From the NCBI RefSeq assembly GCF_009363115.1, contig NZ_CP045298.1, positions 744,001-808,000 on the forward strand: a stretch of DNA of 64,000 nt, read 5' to 3'. Positions 18,468 to 28,029 of the stretch are shown piece by piece. Below the pieces are notes generated by a model. The model was not told the DNA's origin. It was given only the letters and a program-made list of their open reading frames with translations, and did no database searches. Source of the DNA: Paenibacillus brasilensis (lineage in GTDB: Bacteria > Bacillota > Bacilli > Paenibacillales > Paenibacillaceae). Position numbers and translations under genes: made by a program. How positions within the stretch are numbered: position 1 is the stretch's first letter; each line of letters begins with the position of its first letter.

Positions 18468-19220
18468 TTATTCCGCTTCCCCGCTCAAACGATTCAAAAA
18501 CTGAATAGCTCGTGGACTGGTGGGATGCTCCAGAACCTCATGCGGCGTACCCTGCTCAACGATTACACCCTGATCCATCAAAATTACATGGTCGGCAACC
18601 TCGGCTGCAAATTTCATTTCATGTGTGACAATGACCATCGTCATCCCTTCGGCAGCCAGCTGCTTCATAACCTTGAGCACCTCGCCTACCAACTCGGGAT
18701 CAAGCGCGGAGGTTGGCTCATCGAACAATAGCACTTCCGGTTCGACCGCCATTGCCCGGGCAATACCGACACGTTGCTGCTGTCCTCCCGACAACTGATG
18801 CGGATAGGATTCCGCTTTATCCGCGAGTCCCACCTTTTTTAGCAACTCCAATGCACGTTTGCGCGCCTCGTCCTTGTTCTTTTTCTGAACCGTGACTTGA
18901 CCCTCCATCACATTTTGCACTGCTGTCATATGCGGGAACAGGTTGTAGGATTGAAACACCATACCTGTCCGCTTGCGCAATGCCAAAATGCTTTCTTGCC
19001 GCAGCTTCGTTCCTGTGGCAAAATTGAGGGCTATATCCCCTACTTGGATCTCCCCCTGATCAGGAACCTCCAGTAAATTCAAACAGCGCAGAAGCGTTGT
19101 TTTTCCAGAGCCGGACGGACCGATGATCACAAGCACCTTCCCTTTATCCAGTGTCACGTTAACACCCTTCAGCACTTCCAGCGAGCCGAACGATTTGTGT
19201 ATATTCCGAATTTGGATCAC
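18468..19220 (-). CDS. Polar amino-acid ABC transporter, ATP-binding subunit
   Basis: A 250-residue GlnQ/TcyC-type ATPase. It has Walker [10 protein letters not shown] (about 34), Q-loop [11 protein letters not shown], signature LSGGQQQR, Walker [13 protein letters not shown] and switch His in VTHEM. It energises import of an amino acid by the permease and binding protein encoded directly upstream; the three genes form one operon in the order binding protein, permease, ATPase. Cystine or another polar amino acid is likely by family, but the substrate is not determined. Confidence 0.92.
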   Translation of the reverse strand: MIQIRNIHKSFGSLEVLKGVNVTLDKGKVLVIIGPSGSGKTTLLRCLNLLEVPDQGEIQVGDIALNFATGTKLRQESILALRKRTGMVFQSYNLFPHMTAVQNVMEGQVTVQKKNKDEARKRALELLKKVGLADKAESYPHQLSGGQQQRVGIARAMAVEPEVLLFDEPTSALDPELVGEVLKVMKQLAAEGMTMVIVTHEMKFAAEVADHVILMDQGVIVEQGTPHEVLEHPTSPRAIQFLNRLSGEAE

Positions 19221-19234
19221 CGGTACAATCTCCT

Positions 19235-19903
19235 TTATCTAACGGAAAAACGGCTCAGTCGCTTTTCCAAATAATTTTGCAGCACAGTCAATATGGTACT
19301 AAACAGCAGGTAAATCACTCCCGCCTCGGTATACACCAATAACGGTTCATACGTAGTGGCTACAATCTGGTTAGCCGTTCTGAACATTTCTACGTAGGTG
19401 ATGGTCGCAGCCAGTGAAGTATCCTTCACCAAGCTGATGAATGAATTGGCGAGTGGAGGTACAGATACACGGGATGCTTGCGGAAGCACGATACGCCGCA
19501 GCACTTGCCAGCGCGTCATCCCCAGGGAGTATCCGGCCTCCCATTGACCTTCCTGAATGGAAATAATGGCCGCTCGCATAATTTCAGAGCTATAGGCCCC
19601 CACGCTGAGCGTAAAGCCGATCACAGAAGCAATGAACGGATCCAGTGTAATACCCACGGAAGGTAAACCGTAGAAAATAATATACAATTGCACCAGCAAA
19701 GGCGTTCCTCGAATCACCCATACATAGAAGCCGAAGATCAGCTTGAGTATTCTCCATTTGGACAGCCGGGCTAGTGCAGTAATCAGTGCCAGCACAAGTC
19801 CCAAAGCAAAGGAGATCAGGGTGAGCGGAATCGTAAAAGAAACCCCTGCTTTTAGCAGAGGCAATAATGAATCCATAATGATTTGTATCTGGCGTTCATC
19901 CAT
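19235..19903 (-). CDS. Polar amino-acid ABC transporter, permease subunit
   Basis: A 222-residue HisM/TcyB-type permease with about five membrane helices. The EAA-loop region near [22 protein letters not shown] contacts the ATPase. ATG 19903 is preferred (AAAGGA about 10 nt upstream); the upstream ATG at 19942 has no ribosome site. It lies 14 nt before the ATPase gene. Confidence 0.9.
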   Translation of the reverse strand: MDERQIQIIMDSLLPLLKAGVSFTIPLTLISFALGLVLALITALARLSKWRILKLIFGFYVWVIRGTPLLVQLYIIFYGLPSVGITLDPFIASVIGFTLSVGAYSSEIMRAAIISIQEGQWEAGYSLGMTRWQVLRRIVLPQASRVSVPPLANSFISLVKDTSLAATITYVEMFRTANQIVATTYEPLLVYTEAGVIYLLFSTILTVLQNYLEKRLSRFSVR

Positions 19904-19944
19904 TGTACAGACATCCTTTAAAAAGATAGGTTTGTGAAGCATTA

Positions 19945-20796
19945 TTACTTAGATACGTCGGCTCCAAAATATTTCTCGGAAATTTTTAGGTACGTACCGT
20001 CGGCCTTCATGTCAGCCAGCGCTTTATTTACTGCCTTGATCAAATCTTCGCTGCCTTTATTGAAAACAGCTGCGCTATGTGAAGCGTCAGCGGACTCATC
20101 CACCTTTTTGATAGGAGCATCAGGCTTTTGCTTTTTCAAATCGAGATAGGATAATCCGTCATTGACGGTCGCATCCACCCGTTTGGATGTCAGCAGGTCA
20201 ATGGCTTGGTTGAATCCTTCCGTTGCTACAATTTCCGCACCGTTGCTTTTCGCGATTTGAGTCAGGTTGCTGGTCAGGGATTGCCCGGACTTTTTACCTT
20301 TCAGATCAGCAAATTTTTTGATGTCCGTATTATCTTCGCTCACGATCAGAACTGCCTTGGAGACAATGTATGGATCGGAGAATTCGTATTTTTGCTTGCG
20401 CTCATCTGTAATGGACACTTCATTGAATACTGTGTCGAACCGCTTGGAGTTCAATCCCGCGAAAATACCGTCCCATTGTGTCTCGATAAACTCCGGTTGG
20501 ACACCCAGACGTTTGCTCACTTCAGTCGCAATATCGACGTCAAAGCCTGTCAGTTTTCCAGTAGCATCATGGTAGGAAAACGGAGCATAGGTTCCTTCCG
20601 TGCCAATTCGCAGCTTGCCGCTCGCTTTTACAGATTCAAGCGTGGCTGTAGCGGTTGTATCTGCTTTTCCACTGTTAGCTCCGGTATTTCCGGTCGCAGC
20701 ATTATTCGTATTAGCGCCTTTATCATTGTTACCGCAGGCCGAAACCAGCAAAGCCATCACGATAAGTATAATCGGCAAAAAGTTAAATTTTTTCAT
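19945..20796 (-). CDS. Amino-acid ABC transporter, substrate-binding lipoprotein
   Basis: A 283-residue bacterial SBP_bac_3 protein. The lipobox LLVSAC at about residue 20 anchors it to the membrane, followed by an Asn/Thr/Ala linker and the two-lobed domain starting SGKLRIGTEGTYAPFSYHD. The family specificity loop FDVDIATEVSKRLG is present. ATG 20796 gives a normal signal peptide; the longer GTG frame at 20829 lacks a ribosome site. First gene of the importer operon. Confidence 0.92.
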   Translation of the reverse strand: MKKFNFLPIILIVMALLVSACGNNDKGANTNNAATGNTGANSGKADTTATATLESVKASGKLRIGTEGTYAPFSYHDATGKLTGFDVDIATEVSKRLGVQPEFIETQWDGIFAGLNSKRFDTVFNEVSITDERKQKYEFSDPYIVSKAVLIVSEDNTDIKKFADLKGKKSGQSLTSNLTQIAKSNGAEIVATEGFNQAIDLLTSKRVDATVNDGLSYLDLKKQKPDAPIKKVDESADASHSAAVFNKGSEDLIKAVNKALADMKADGTYLKISEKYFGADVSK

Positions 20797-21130
20797 GTTA
20801 ACCACACTCTTTTCCTTTTTCTTGATCACCTAGCACGTGGCTGGCTCATTGAATAGTACATCATTCATTTTTGCACGTCAATGCTTTTATCCAATAATCC
20901 CTATGTACAAGGTAAGTTATATCATATTTGTACTCCACAGCTCATCCTAGGTTGACTCATTCAGAAGCAAGCTATTCATGTACTCAGCTATCACAGCAAC
21001 TTTCTCTGTACCTTTACACCCGTGATTTCGTATAATAGGTTTCAAATGGAAGTTCTGTCCTATTTACCTCAATTTTAATTGTGAGAAATAATACATACTG
21101 CATTTTACGAATTGCTAACGGAGTGTGATT

Positions 21131-21694
21131 ATGGAAACCCAAAATTCAACCCTATTCGCCACCTCATCTGACGGAAAGCACTCAGCCTGGGCTACCTTTA
21201 CTTCGCCTCTAAGGCAGTCCAAAGCCTTCACCCTGCTGTGGCTTGGACATTGGATTGCTATGCTGGGAAGCTCCGTCACAACCGTTATTTTGCCACTGGT
21301 CATCTATTCCCTGACAGGTTCAACTACGATCATGGGATTGGCGATGACTGTCTATATGCTGCCTAACGTACTTATTTTGCCCTTTGCCGGGATGATTGTC
21401 GACAGAATTGATCGAATCCGCCTTCTTTTGTTTGCGAATATTGCCCGGTTCGGACTCATGTTCGTTGCAGCGGTACTGATGTTTACTGACGGAATGAAAA
21501 TGCCGTTTCTGTTCGTTGGACTTGCATTATACGGATTGATGGATGGTATCTTTAACCCGGCTTATTCAGCCTTGCGGGCTCAGGTGTTCACACCGGACAT
21601 TCGCAATGCGGCCAACGCGCTCAGTCAGATCAGTATACAAGCCGTTCGTCTGCTTGGTCCCCCGTTGGGTGGCTTCATTGGGCGCTTTCAATAA
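21131..21694 (+). pseudogene. Truncated MFS transporter
   Basis: The frame encodes the first five or so helices of a macrolide/enterobactin-exporter-type MFS protein (motif A region FAGMIVDRIDRIR, then FNPAYSALRAQVF and LGPPLGG), then stops after GRFQ at 187 residues. Family members have about 420. The stop is followed after about 20 nt by a large terminator, so the C-terminal half is gone. GGAG upstream of ATG 21131 remains intact. A functional half-transporter is unlikely. Confidence 0.75.
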
Positions 21695-21713
21695 GAAACG
21701 GATACCCTTATCC

Positions 21714-21780
21714 AAAATAAAAGAAGCTGCTCGCAAAGGTTCACTTGACGAACCTTTGCGGAAGCAGCTTCTTTTATTTT
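21714..21780. terminator. Long bidirectional terminator
   Basis: About 28 bp pair between 21714-21742 and 21750-21780 (AAAATAAAAGAAGCTGCT and its complement, plus CGCAAAGGTTC/GAACCTTTGCG) with a 7-nt loop. It serves both the truncated MFS and the GlsB gene. Confidence 0.9.
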
Positions 21781-21825
21781 GTCCTTTTGCCTCATGGAGG
21801 CTAATCTATTCAATGATTCATAAAG

Positions 21826-22083
21826 TTAGCTTCTGCTCCGTCCAACGGAGCGGAAGATCAAGCTTACGATCACAACCAGCACAATCGCACCAATCAATGC
21901 AGGAACGATGTAGAATGATCCGATTTCAGGACCCCAGTTCCCCAGAATCAAGCTTCCCAACCATCCACCGATAAAACCCGCGATGATATTGCCAATTACA
22001 CCACCCGGAACATCACGACCTGCGATAATTCCTGCCAACCAACCAATAATACCACCAACAATCAATGCCCATAACCAACTCAT
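21826..22083 (-). CDS. GlsB/YeaQ/YmgE-family membrane protein
   Basis: An 85-residue protein with three hydrophobic segments and the Gly-rich family pattern GGIIGWLAGIIAG, GNIIAGFIGGWLG. Members of the family are small stress-associated membrane proteins; the biochemical role is not known. The ribosome site AGGTGACG precedes the ATG. Single gene. Confidence 0.9.
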   Translation of the reverse strand: MSWLWALIVGGIIGWLAGIIAGRDVPGGVIGNIIAGFIGGWLGSLILGNWGPEIGSFYIVPALIGAIVLVVIVSLIFRSVGRSRS

Positions 22084-22378
22084 TTTACGTCACCTCGTTT
22101 AAGTTTTTATCGTTGTGTTCTATTATTAACCACTCGAACTCTTTTTGAACACACTGAGGACAATTGGTTAATATTACCTCATAATGGCACGCTGATTTAG
22201 GGACTTGATACCATCTTACGTGTCTCTCCGACGATTTATGCCCCTTGAATGAAAAGTGTGTCTATATGCAGTTATCCTTGTATTCCTGCTTTTTTTGTGC
22301 CATCCTCACATTATGGCTTCATTGAAGTCACTTCATGCATAGGTAACAAAAATAACAGATGATAAGGAGTGACCCCAA

Positions 22379-22642
22379 CTGGAGTGTCGAGTCGGATGTG
22401 CCGCATGCTGTATTGCTATTACGATTTCATCCCCTATTCCCGGCATGCCGGATGGAAAACCAGCTGACGTTCCTTGCCCTCAGCTCACTTCGGATTACCG
22501 TTGTCAATTGTTTGGCAAACCTGAGCGTCCAGCCGTATGCAGTGGATTTCTTGCTGATGAGGATACGTGTGGAAACACCAACGATAAGGCATTTGAGCTG
22601 CTGAGAGAGCTGGAGGAGTCCACTTTACCGGATAGAGCTTAA
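22379..22642 (+). CDS. YkgJ-family cysteine-cluster protein with CTG start
   Basis: From CTG 22379 the product is 87 residues and opens ECRVGCAACCIAI, the N-terminal half of the Cys cluster of the YkgJ (zinc/iron-chelating) family. The second half, CPQLTSDYRCQLFG and RPAVCSGF, follows. AAGGAG sits nine nt before the CTG. An in-frame TGA at 22370-22372 lies only two codons upstream, and no ATG, GTG or TTG occurs between it and the Cys motif, so CTG is the only start that keeps the motif. The next ATG (22445) would lose four cysteines. Confidence 0.75.
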   Translation: MECRVGCAACCIAITISSPIPGMPDGKPADVPCPQLTSDYRCQLFGKPERPAVCSGFLADEDTCGNTNDKAFELLRELEESTLPDRA

Positions 22643-22678
22643 GGAATAATTCATTCTATATGAAGGAGAACTTTTATT

Positions 22679-23635
22679 ATGAATGTTATTGAAAAAAGAA
22701 TTGCCGAATTGACGGAGTATCGACCGGACCTCACTACCCCGAAGGATATGGATTTATTCTGGGACAAAATGTTGGAAGAAGTACGCGCTAAGCCTATACG
22801 TGCGTTCAAAACACCAGTAGACACGCCGTATGCCCATATGCTTGCCTATCGGGTTACTTTTGAGGGGGTGGATGATACGCCACTGCATGCCTGGTATGTA
22901 CGCCCCCGATTTGCCGGAGATCAAAAGCTGCCGTGTATCGTTCTGTTTCATGGCTATACTGGCGGAAAGGGCTATCCTGAAGATTATTCCTCCTGGCTGA
23001 TGCTTGGCTTCGCTGTATTGGCGGTAGATGTACGTGGTCAGGGGGGAGAAACGGGAGACCGTCTGGATGATCCTCACGGTACGGTTAAAGGCTGGATAAC
23101 GAAAGGAATATTGGATAAGGATACCTGTTACTACAAAACCATTACGACCGATGCCCTTCGAGCCGTGGATTGGGTGGCAGAGCAGACCGATGTGAATCCA
23201 ACCCAAATCGCAATCAGTGGCGCAAGCCAAGGCGGCGGACTTTCATTAATGGTGGCGGCGCTCAGCAATAAAGCTGCTGTTACGGTGGCTGACATTCCTA
23301 ATATGTGTCATATGGATTTTGGCATGATGAATTCCACCAGTTCGCTGATGGAAGCTGCCGAATTCGCCAACCGATTCCCTGAGCACTTGGAGCAGGTACT
23401 ACATACATTGAGTTATTTTGATGTCATGAATTTGGCCCATCGCATTCGCATCCCGGTGATGGTATCGGTGGGATTTAAAGATACTGTATGCATGCCAGAG
23501 ACCATTTTCGCCGCTTATAATCGCATTGAATCACCGAAAACGATTGAAATTTACCCATTTACGGGACATTGGGTTGAAGGTTTCCAAAGACGCAAGACAG
23601 CTGAATTTTTAGTTAAAACATTAGCACTAAGTTAA
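22679..23635 (+). CDS. CE7 acetyl esterase (acetylxylan esterase / cephalosporin-C deacetylase)
   Basis: A 318-residue alpha/beta hydrolase that removes acetyl groups from xylan oligomers and related esters. It has the CE7 hallmark RGQGG, nucleophile elbow GASQGG (Ser about 181), acid FKDTVCMPE and catalytic His in GHWVEGF. No signal peptide, so it acts in the cytoplasm, as usual in this family. GAAGGAG precedes the ATG; 36 nt separate it from the YkgJ-type gene, so co-transcription is possible. Confidence 0.92.
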   Translation: MNVIEKRIAELTEYRPDLTTPKDMDLFWDKMLEEVRAKPIRAFKTPVDTPYAHMLAYRVTFEGVDDTPLHAWYVRPRFAGDQKLPCIVLFHGYTGGKGYPEDYSSWLMLGFAVLAVDVRGQGGETGDRLDDPHGTVKGWITKGILDKDTCYYKTITTDALRAVDWVAEQTDVNPTQIAISGASQGGGLSLMVAALSNKAAVTVADIPNMCHMDFGMMNSTSSLMEAAEFANRFPEHLEQVLHTLSYFDVMNLAHRIRIPVMVSVGFKDTVCMPETIFAAYNRIESPKTIEIYPFTGHWVEGFQRRKTAEFLVKTLALS

Positions 23636-23646
23636 TTTTTCGATGT

Positions 23647-23710
23647 AAAAAAGAGCACTACGCCTCAAACGGGACCAGTTCAGCCATCCCAGTTGCGTAA
23701 TGCTCTTTTT
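23647..23710. terminator. Bidirectional terminator after the esterase
   Basis: AAAAAAGAGCACTACGC (23647-23663) pairs, with one mismatch, with GCGTAATGCTCTTTTT (23695-23710). It lies 12 nt past the stop. Confidence 0.85.
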
Positions 23711-23780
23711 AGTTTAACGAGGGCAGCCCCGCAACTGCAGGCAAGTCCGCGACACTGCTCACCGTATACACCTTCAGATG

Positions 23781-24161
23781 TTACGATGCAGCTCGCTGTT
23801 TGGCTGCCGAATCTCCTGTCCATTTTCGCACCCAAACAAAATCCATAATCATCAGACCAAACGGAATGAAGGATGCAAACATAATAAACAGCGGCCGCCG
23901 GATGGGCCAATGCAGCGCAGTTTTGCCATAGATCAAAGCGACGAGGAGGAGCAGAAAGCTCACCCGGTATATATTACCAATCACCATAACCGCCTGAGTC
24001 AAGCCCGCAGCTTGCAGCGGCTGGTGAGCGAAAAGTATCGCCAAATACGCTATAGCCTGAATCCAGAGCATGAGTCGGACACGCCCCAAAGGTGTTCTTA
24101 ACACAAATTTCGTTCCCCTCTCCAAAAGCAAGGATGTTCTCTCATCCTGCACAACCTTCAT
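23781..24161 (-). CDS. Small integral membrane protein, unknown function
   Basis: About 126 residues with three hydrophobic helices and a C-terminal cytoplasmic tail (DFVWVRKWTGDSAAKQRAAS). Hydrophobicity and codon use support a real gene. The start is uncertain: ATG 24161 has no clear ribosome site, and TTG 24188 has AGGAAGG but too close. I do not recognise the family. It is divergent from the LLM oxidoreductase gene. Confidence 0.6.
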   Translation of the reverse strand: MKVVQDERTSLLLERGTKFVLRTPLGRVRLMLWIQAIAYLAILFAHQPLQAAGLTQAVMVIGNIYRVSFLLLLVALIYGKTALHWPIRRPLFIMFASFIPFGLMIMDFVWVRKWTGDSAAKQRAAS

Positions 24162-24254
24162 TATAACGAAAAGGGTCTGAAACTCCAACCTTCCTATTCT
24201 AAGTTTTGACCTAATGAGTTGTGACTGATACAGTTGTGTAAGAGGTGATTGCTA

Positions 24255-25259
24255 ATGCTTAAACTGGGTATACTGGACCAGTCTCATATTCCTGAAGGCG
24301 GTACCGCTTATGATGCATTATCCAATACAACAGATTTAGCACGTGAAGCTGATCAACTGGGATACAGCCGTTATTGGGTATCCGAGCATCATGCGTCCAA
24401 AACACTAGCGCACTCCAGTCCTGAGGTCCTGATTGCGCATTTGGCTGCTCATACATCACGTATGCGTGTGGGTTCAGGCGGCATTATGCTGCCTCACTAC
24501 AGCGCGTATAAAGTCGCTGAAAATTTCCGGCTGCTGGAGGCGCTCCATCCAGGACGCATCGACCTGGGAATAGGGCGTGCTCCTGGTGGTTTGCCGCTGG
24601 CTACCCGTGCTTTGCAGGAAGGCAAGTACCAATCCGTCGAGCAATATCCGCAGCAGATTCTCGATTTAATCGACTACTTCCATGATTCCGTGCCTGACAA
24701 TCATCGTTTTGCCGGGCTTCATGCCTCTCCGATGATACCAACGATTCCTGAAATGTGGCTGCTTGGGTCTAGTGGGGAAAGTGCCAGATTGGCCGCTATG
24801 ATGGGTGCTTCCTATGCCTTTGCCCAATTTTTCGGCACTCCGGGCGGCGTGGAAGCTACCGCGCGTTACCACGAGCAATTTCAGCCTTCCATCCTGGGCG
24901 ATAAGCCCCGGTCCATGGCAGCGGTTACTGTAGCCTGTGCGGAAACTGAAGAGGAAGCCGAGCAGCTGGCATCCAGTGCCAGTTTGTATTTCCTGCTGCT
25001 CATGCAGGGCAAAGAAATGAGCTCTCTCCCGTCAGTGAAAACGGCAATGTCCTATCCATACACGGAGTTTGACCGCGAGCGGCTGCGTCAGTCCGCAGCA
25101 TGGCGTGTTGTAGGGACACCTGAGCAATGTAGGGAACAACTGCTAAGACTGGCTGAGCAGTATCGTACCAATGAGCTGTTGGTCGTCTCCTCCATTCATG
25201 ACTTTGATAAACGTGTTCAGTCCTACCGTCTGCTGGCCAAAGCTTTTAATTTGGCATAA
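24255..25259 (+). CDS. LLM-class flavin-dependent oxidoreductase
   Basis: A 334-residue luciferase-like monooxygenase with a TIM-barrel core. It shows LGYSRYWVSEHHA, the conserved SEHH region, then HTSRMRVGSGGIMLPHYSA and the FMN-binding stretch GRIDLGIGRAPG. It would use reduced FMN and O2 on an unknown small substrate. AGAGGTG sits seven nt before ATG 24255; an in-frame TTG six nt earlier is less likely. A single gene with its own terminator. Confidence 0.9.
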   Translation: MLKLGILDQSHIPEGGTAYDALSNTTDLAREADQLGYSRYWVSEHHASKTLAHSSPEVLIAHLAAHTSRMRVGSGGIMLPHYSAYKVAENFRLLEALHPGRIDLGIGRAPGGLPLATRALQEGKYQSVEQYPQQILDLIDYFHDSVPDNHRFAGLHASPMIPTIPEMWLLGSSGESARLAAMMGASYAFAQFFGTPGGVEATARYHEQFQPSILGDKPRSMAAVTVACAETEEEAEQLASSASLYFLLLMQGKEMSSLPSVKTAMSYPYTEFDRERLRQSAAWRVVGTPEQCREQLLRLAEQYRTNELLVVSSIHDFDKRVQSYRLLAKAFNLA

Positions 25260-25294
25260 ACACGGTTGAACGGACGCAAAGCTTCCAAAACATT

Positions 25295-25332
25295 AACCCC
25301 CCGCCTGCCTGTAATCGCAATAGCGGGGGGTT
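25295..25332 (+). terminator. Intrinsic terminator after the LLM gene
   Basis: AACCCCCCGC (25295-25304) pairs perfectly with GCGGGGGGTT (25323-25332), followed by GTTGTT. The remaining stretch to 25606 has no supported gene, only a doubtful 34-codon frame noted among the rejected items. Confidence 0.8.
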
Positions 25333-25606
25333 GTTGTTAAGAAACGGTCCAAAGGGACCGGATCTTCTGTACTATGGAATTAGTTGAGGAAGCTCTTGAG
25401 GAGTATTTCAAGTACCACGAAAGTCGAATAGAATATGGTACTTTGGTAGTATATATACCGGAACTAAAGTGTCGATGATTCACTCCTAAAGTTCCATTCT
25501 CCATATACCAAAGGCGCATACGCTATACTCCAAATCCTCAAAAGATTGCAACCTAAAGTCCCATATTCTTTACTCCTTCCGAGCTAGCTGAGGCTACGGC
25601 CAGATT

Positions 25607-27193
25607 TTAGGGCTCTATCCCCCATACCAGCTTACCCTGCTGATATACAGTGGCATGATCCCAGTCTGCGAATACAGTTTGGTTAGCACCATACGAATAA
25701 TCGTTGGTCTCATCAAAATTACTCCAATTCGCAGCATGAATGCGGGGCTGAATTTCTCCACTTTCCCCGCCAGGCTGAATACTTCCTGCTCCATCGGTGA
25801 AAGAAACTTCCACATATTTATCAGCCTTGCCCTTCGAATTTGGCAATGTTACAAAAGTCGCTTTTACCTTTTCATTGCCTAGCTTGGCCCAGTCTACAAA
25901 AAATTGCTGGGCTTGTTTGCTTTCATCTGTGTAATAGTATCGAATTTTCAGATCACTCAGCTTCACAGCTGCTGTACCTGTATTTTTGACATTAAATTCA
26001 GGTCGGATGGCGTTATCCTTAGCATTCGTATCGCCGGTACGATATTGCAGCACAATCCCTTGATTGTCACCGCCTGGTGTACTTCCTCCGTTATCGCCAC
26101 CATTGTTGCCGCCATTATCGCCATTCCCACCGTTGTCGCCACCATGATTCCCACCATTGTTGCTGGAGCCTTCCAAAATCGCCTGCTTTACAAATTTACC
26201 GGAAGCCGATAATTGTGAAGCTGGCCATCCGCCTTTACGGTCCGCGCCAGGCAGCAGTGCAGCAGAGGTCTCATTCTTGTCTGCCAGCGACCAGTTTGCC
26301 CAACTGATGCCACGGCTGGCGAGAAAATCAGTCCACACCTTGGCTTCATTCAGGAACGGACCACCGTTACCTGAAGCATCACTTGTACCCCATTCGGTGG
26401 CAAATATACCCACACCTTTATTCAGTGCGTAATCGATTCGATCGCGTAAATATTGTCCATGTGTTCCCGCATAGAAATGCACGGTATACATCGTATTCTT
26501 GTCTGGAAGTGGATTGTCTGCTGCATCATGTATATCCTGACTCCATGTGCCTGTTCCTACAATAATAATATTGTCCGGATCCTTCGCACGAATGACCTGG
26601 GAGACCTCTGCAGCATAAGGTCGAATTTGGTTATTCCAGTTCACATTCCCGTTCGGCTCATTGGCTACCTCATAGATTACGTTTGGCAAATGGCCGTACT
26701 GCGTGGCAAATTCATTAAAGAAGGCTTTGGCCTCATTTTTATGAATGTTCGGATCGCCATCCGAAAGAATATGCCAGTCAATAATGACGTACAAGCCCAG
26801 TTTCTTTGCTGCCTCAATCGCTTCCTTCACTTTATTTTTTAATGAAGGATCTGAAATATAACCGTCTTCTTCAGTGTACAGCGCAACCCGGAACAAGGAA
26901 ATGCCCCAATCGTCCCGCAACCATTTCATCGAATCCTCGTTAATCAAATCCCCAAACCATTGCACCCCATGAGAGCTGATCCCTTTGAGCTGTACAGGCT
27001 TTCCACTTTTATCTACCAATTTACCATTCTTCACTGAGAGTTGTCCGTAACGCTCCACAGGAGTCGTTCCAGCAGCCTTTGCTGTTTGTGTGTTCCAGTT
27101 AAATCCATTCGTTAACGTTAACAGCAATACTGCAGTCAGCATCACTGCAACCTTTTTTGCGATCCTTGGCAGGACCCATTGCCCATTCATCAT
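25607..27193 (-). CDS. Secreted endo-beta-1,4-glucanase, GH5 with CBM3
   Basis: A 528-residue cellulase cutting internal beta-1,4-glucan bonds outside the cell. It has a signal peptide (1 to about 41, ending TAKAA), a GH5 subfamily-2-type catalytic domain (about 45-340) with general acid Glu in YEVANEPNG and nucleophile Glu in FATEWGTSD, a linker of GGN/GDN repeats (about 345-375), and a C-terminal family-3 cellulose-binding module (about 380-528). AAAGGA precedes ATG ATG; either Met may start. The domain order is that of Bacillus/Paenibacillus EglS-type enzymes. Confidence 0.95.
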   Translation of the reverse strand: MMNGQWVLPRIAKKVAVMLTAVLLLTLTNGFNWNTQTAKAAGTTPVERYGQLSVKNGKLVDKSGKPVQLKGISSHGVQWFGDLINEDSMKWLRDDWGISLFRVALYTEEDGYISDPSLKNKVKEAIEAAKKLGLYVIIDWHILSDGDPNIHKNEAKAFFNEFATQYGHLPNVIYEVANEPNGNVNWNNQIRPYAAEVSQVIRAKDPDNIIIVGTGTWSQDIHDAADNPLPDKNTMYTVHFYAGTHGQYLRDRIDYALNKGVGIFATEWGTSDASGNGGPFLNEAKVWTDFLASRGISWANWSLADKNETSAALLPGADRKGGWPASQLSASGKFVKQAILEGSSNNGGNHGGDNGGNGDNGGNNGGDNGGSTPGGDNQGIVLQYRTGDTNAKDNAIRPEFNVKNTGTAAVKLSDLKIRYYYTDESKQAQQFFVDWAKLGNEKVKATFVTLPNSKGKADKYVEVSFTDGAGSIQPGGESGEIQPRIHAANWSNFDETNDYSYGANQTVFADWDHATVYQQGKLVWGIEP

Positions 27194-27248
27194 TTACACA
27201 TTCCTTTCTCTTAATAAAATGTTATCAGTACGTTGTTATCTGTCTTAC

Positions 27249-27330
27249 GCCCCCCCCCCTTCATACAACAAGAGGATCAGGTCCAACATTCGATGTTACT
27301 TACCTGTATATGGATGCTACTACTATTATA
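27249..27330 (-). promoter_or_regulatory. Endoglucanase leader: -10 box and 10-nt homopolymer
   Basis: TATAAT on the minus strand (27325-27330) is a good -10; the hexamer 17 nt upstream (TCGAAA) is a weak -35. The implied leader of about 130 nt contains a run of ten G in the mRNA (C10 at 27250-27259). The rest of the intergenic region to 27516 shows no other feature. Confidence 0.45.
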
Positions 27331-27512
27331 GTTAGTTTCATGTTACATTTCGACTTTATGGTGGAAAATGAACTAGAAGTCACGATTTCGGGATATTTAT
27401 TTGCTTTGTTTGCTACCCCAGCAGACTGGAGGGACAAAAGACTCATTTAACAGCCGCGAAAATTGACGGATTTTAGCTGATATCCAAGAGACTTTTACAA
27501 CTTATTAACCTA

Positions 27513-27557
27513 AAAAAAGACTGCATCCCGATGCCTTTAGCTCGGTATAGCAGTCTT
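27513..27557 (-). terminator. Intrinsic terminator after the 83-residue gene
   Basis: AAGACTGC (27517-27524) pairs with GCAGTCTT (27550-27557). On the minus strand the stem is followed by TTTTT. It lies about 30 nt beyond the stop at 27590. Confidence 0.75.
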
Positions 27558-27589
27558 GTACAACGTCGTGTATGTGATTGATCTCCTTA

Positions 27590-27841
27590 TTACCCCTTAG
27601 CGGCTGCCTGAGGTTCTTGGGTCGTCTGGTCCTTCTTTATGTCGCCGCCATCCGTCACTTGATCTGTCAGTACAGTCTCAGATGAGTTGCCCATGACCTT
27701 GTCTATGAGTTGCAGCCAAGGTTCTTCACTGCCTCCACAACTCTCAATATCACCGAGCAGGGACTCTAGCGTAGTTCCTTCTTCTGGCAAATCAATAACT
27801 AAACTGTCTTCGTCAACTTGGATGGTGCAGCAGGTTTTCAT
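27590..27841 (-). CDS. Small acidic hypothetical protein
   Basis: An 83-residue protein with two adjacent cysteines at the N-terminus (MKTCC) and a strongly acidic centre. It has a good ribosome site (GAGGGA), its own terminator and ordinary codon use. No signal peptide, membrane segment or family motif is recognised. Confidence 0.5.
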   Translation of the reverse strand: MKTCCTIQVDEDSLVIDLPEEGTTLESLLGDIESCGGSEEPWLQLIDKVMGNSSETVLTDQVTDGGDIKKDQTTQEPQAAAKG

Positions 27842-28029
27842 TATAAATCCCTCGCTTAATTCTTATTTGAGCATGCTATAGGCAAGCTCAGATGGGATCA
27901 TTCCCATGGATTCGGGGATAGCCTTTTGAATCCGTCTGAAATTATAATCCTATTGCACATCAATTGCAATGAACAAACTTTGAATTTTTTCAGAATTAGC
28001 GAGGGATCATATAAAATTTTCAAAAACAG

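Noticed and set aside
20830..21120. Possible riboswitch upstream of the amino-acid ABC operon
   Set aside because: No S-box, T-box or other known consensus could be found by eye, and no terminator hairpin precedes the first gene.
25374..25478. 34-codon plus-strand frame rich in Glu (MELVEEALEEYFKY...)
   Set aside because: Looks slightly protein-like but has no ribosome site and no recognised family; at most a gene fragment.
26080..26165. Short tandem repeats that might suggest a CRISPR or satellite
   Set aside because: They encode the GGN/GDN linker of the endoglucanase; a coding repeat. No CRISPR array was seen anywhere in the window.
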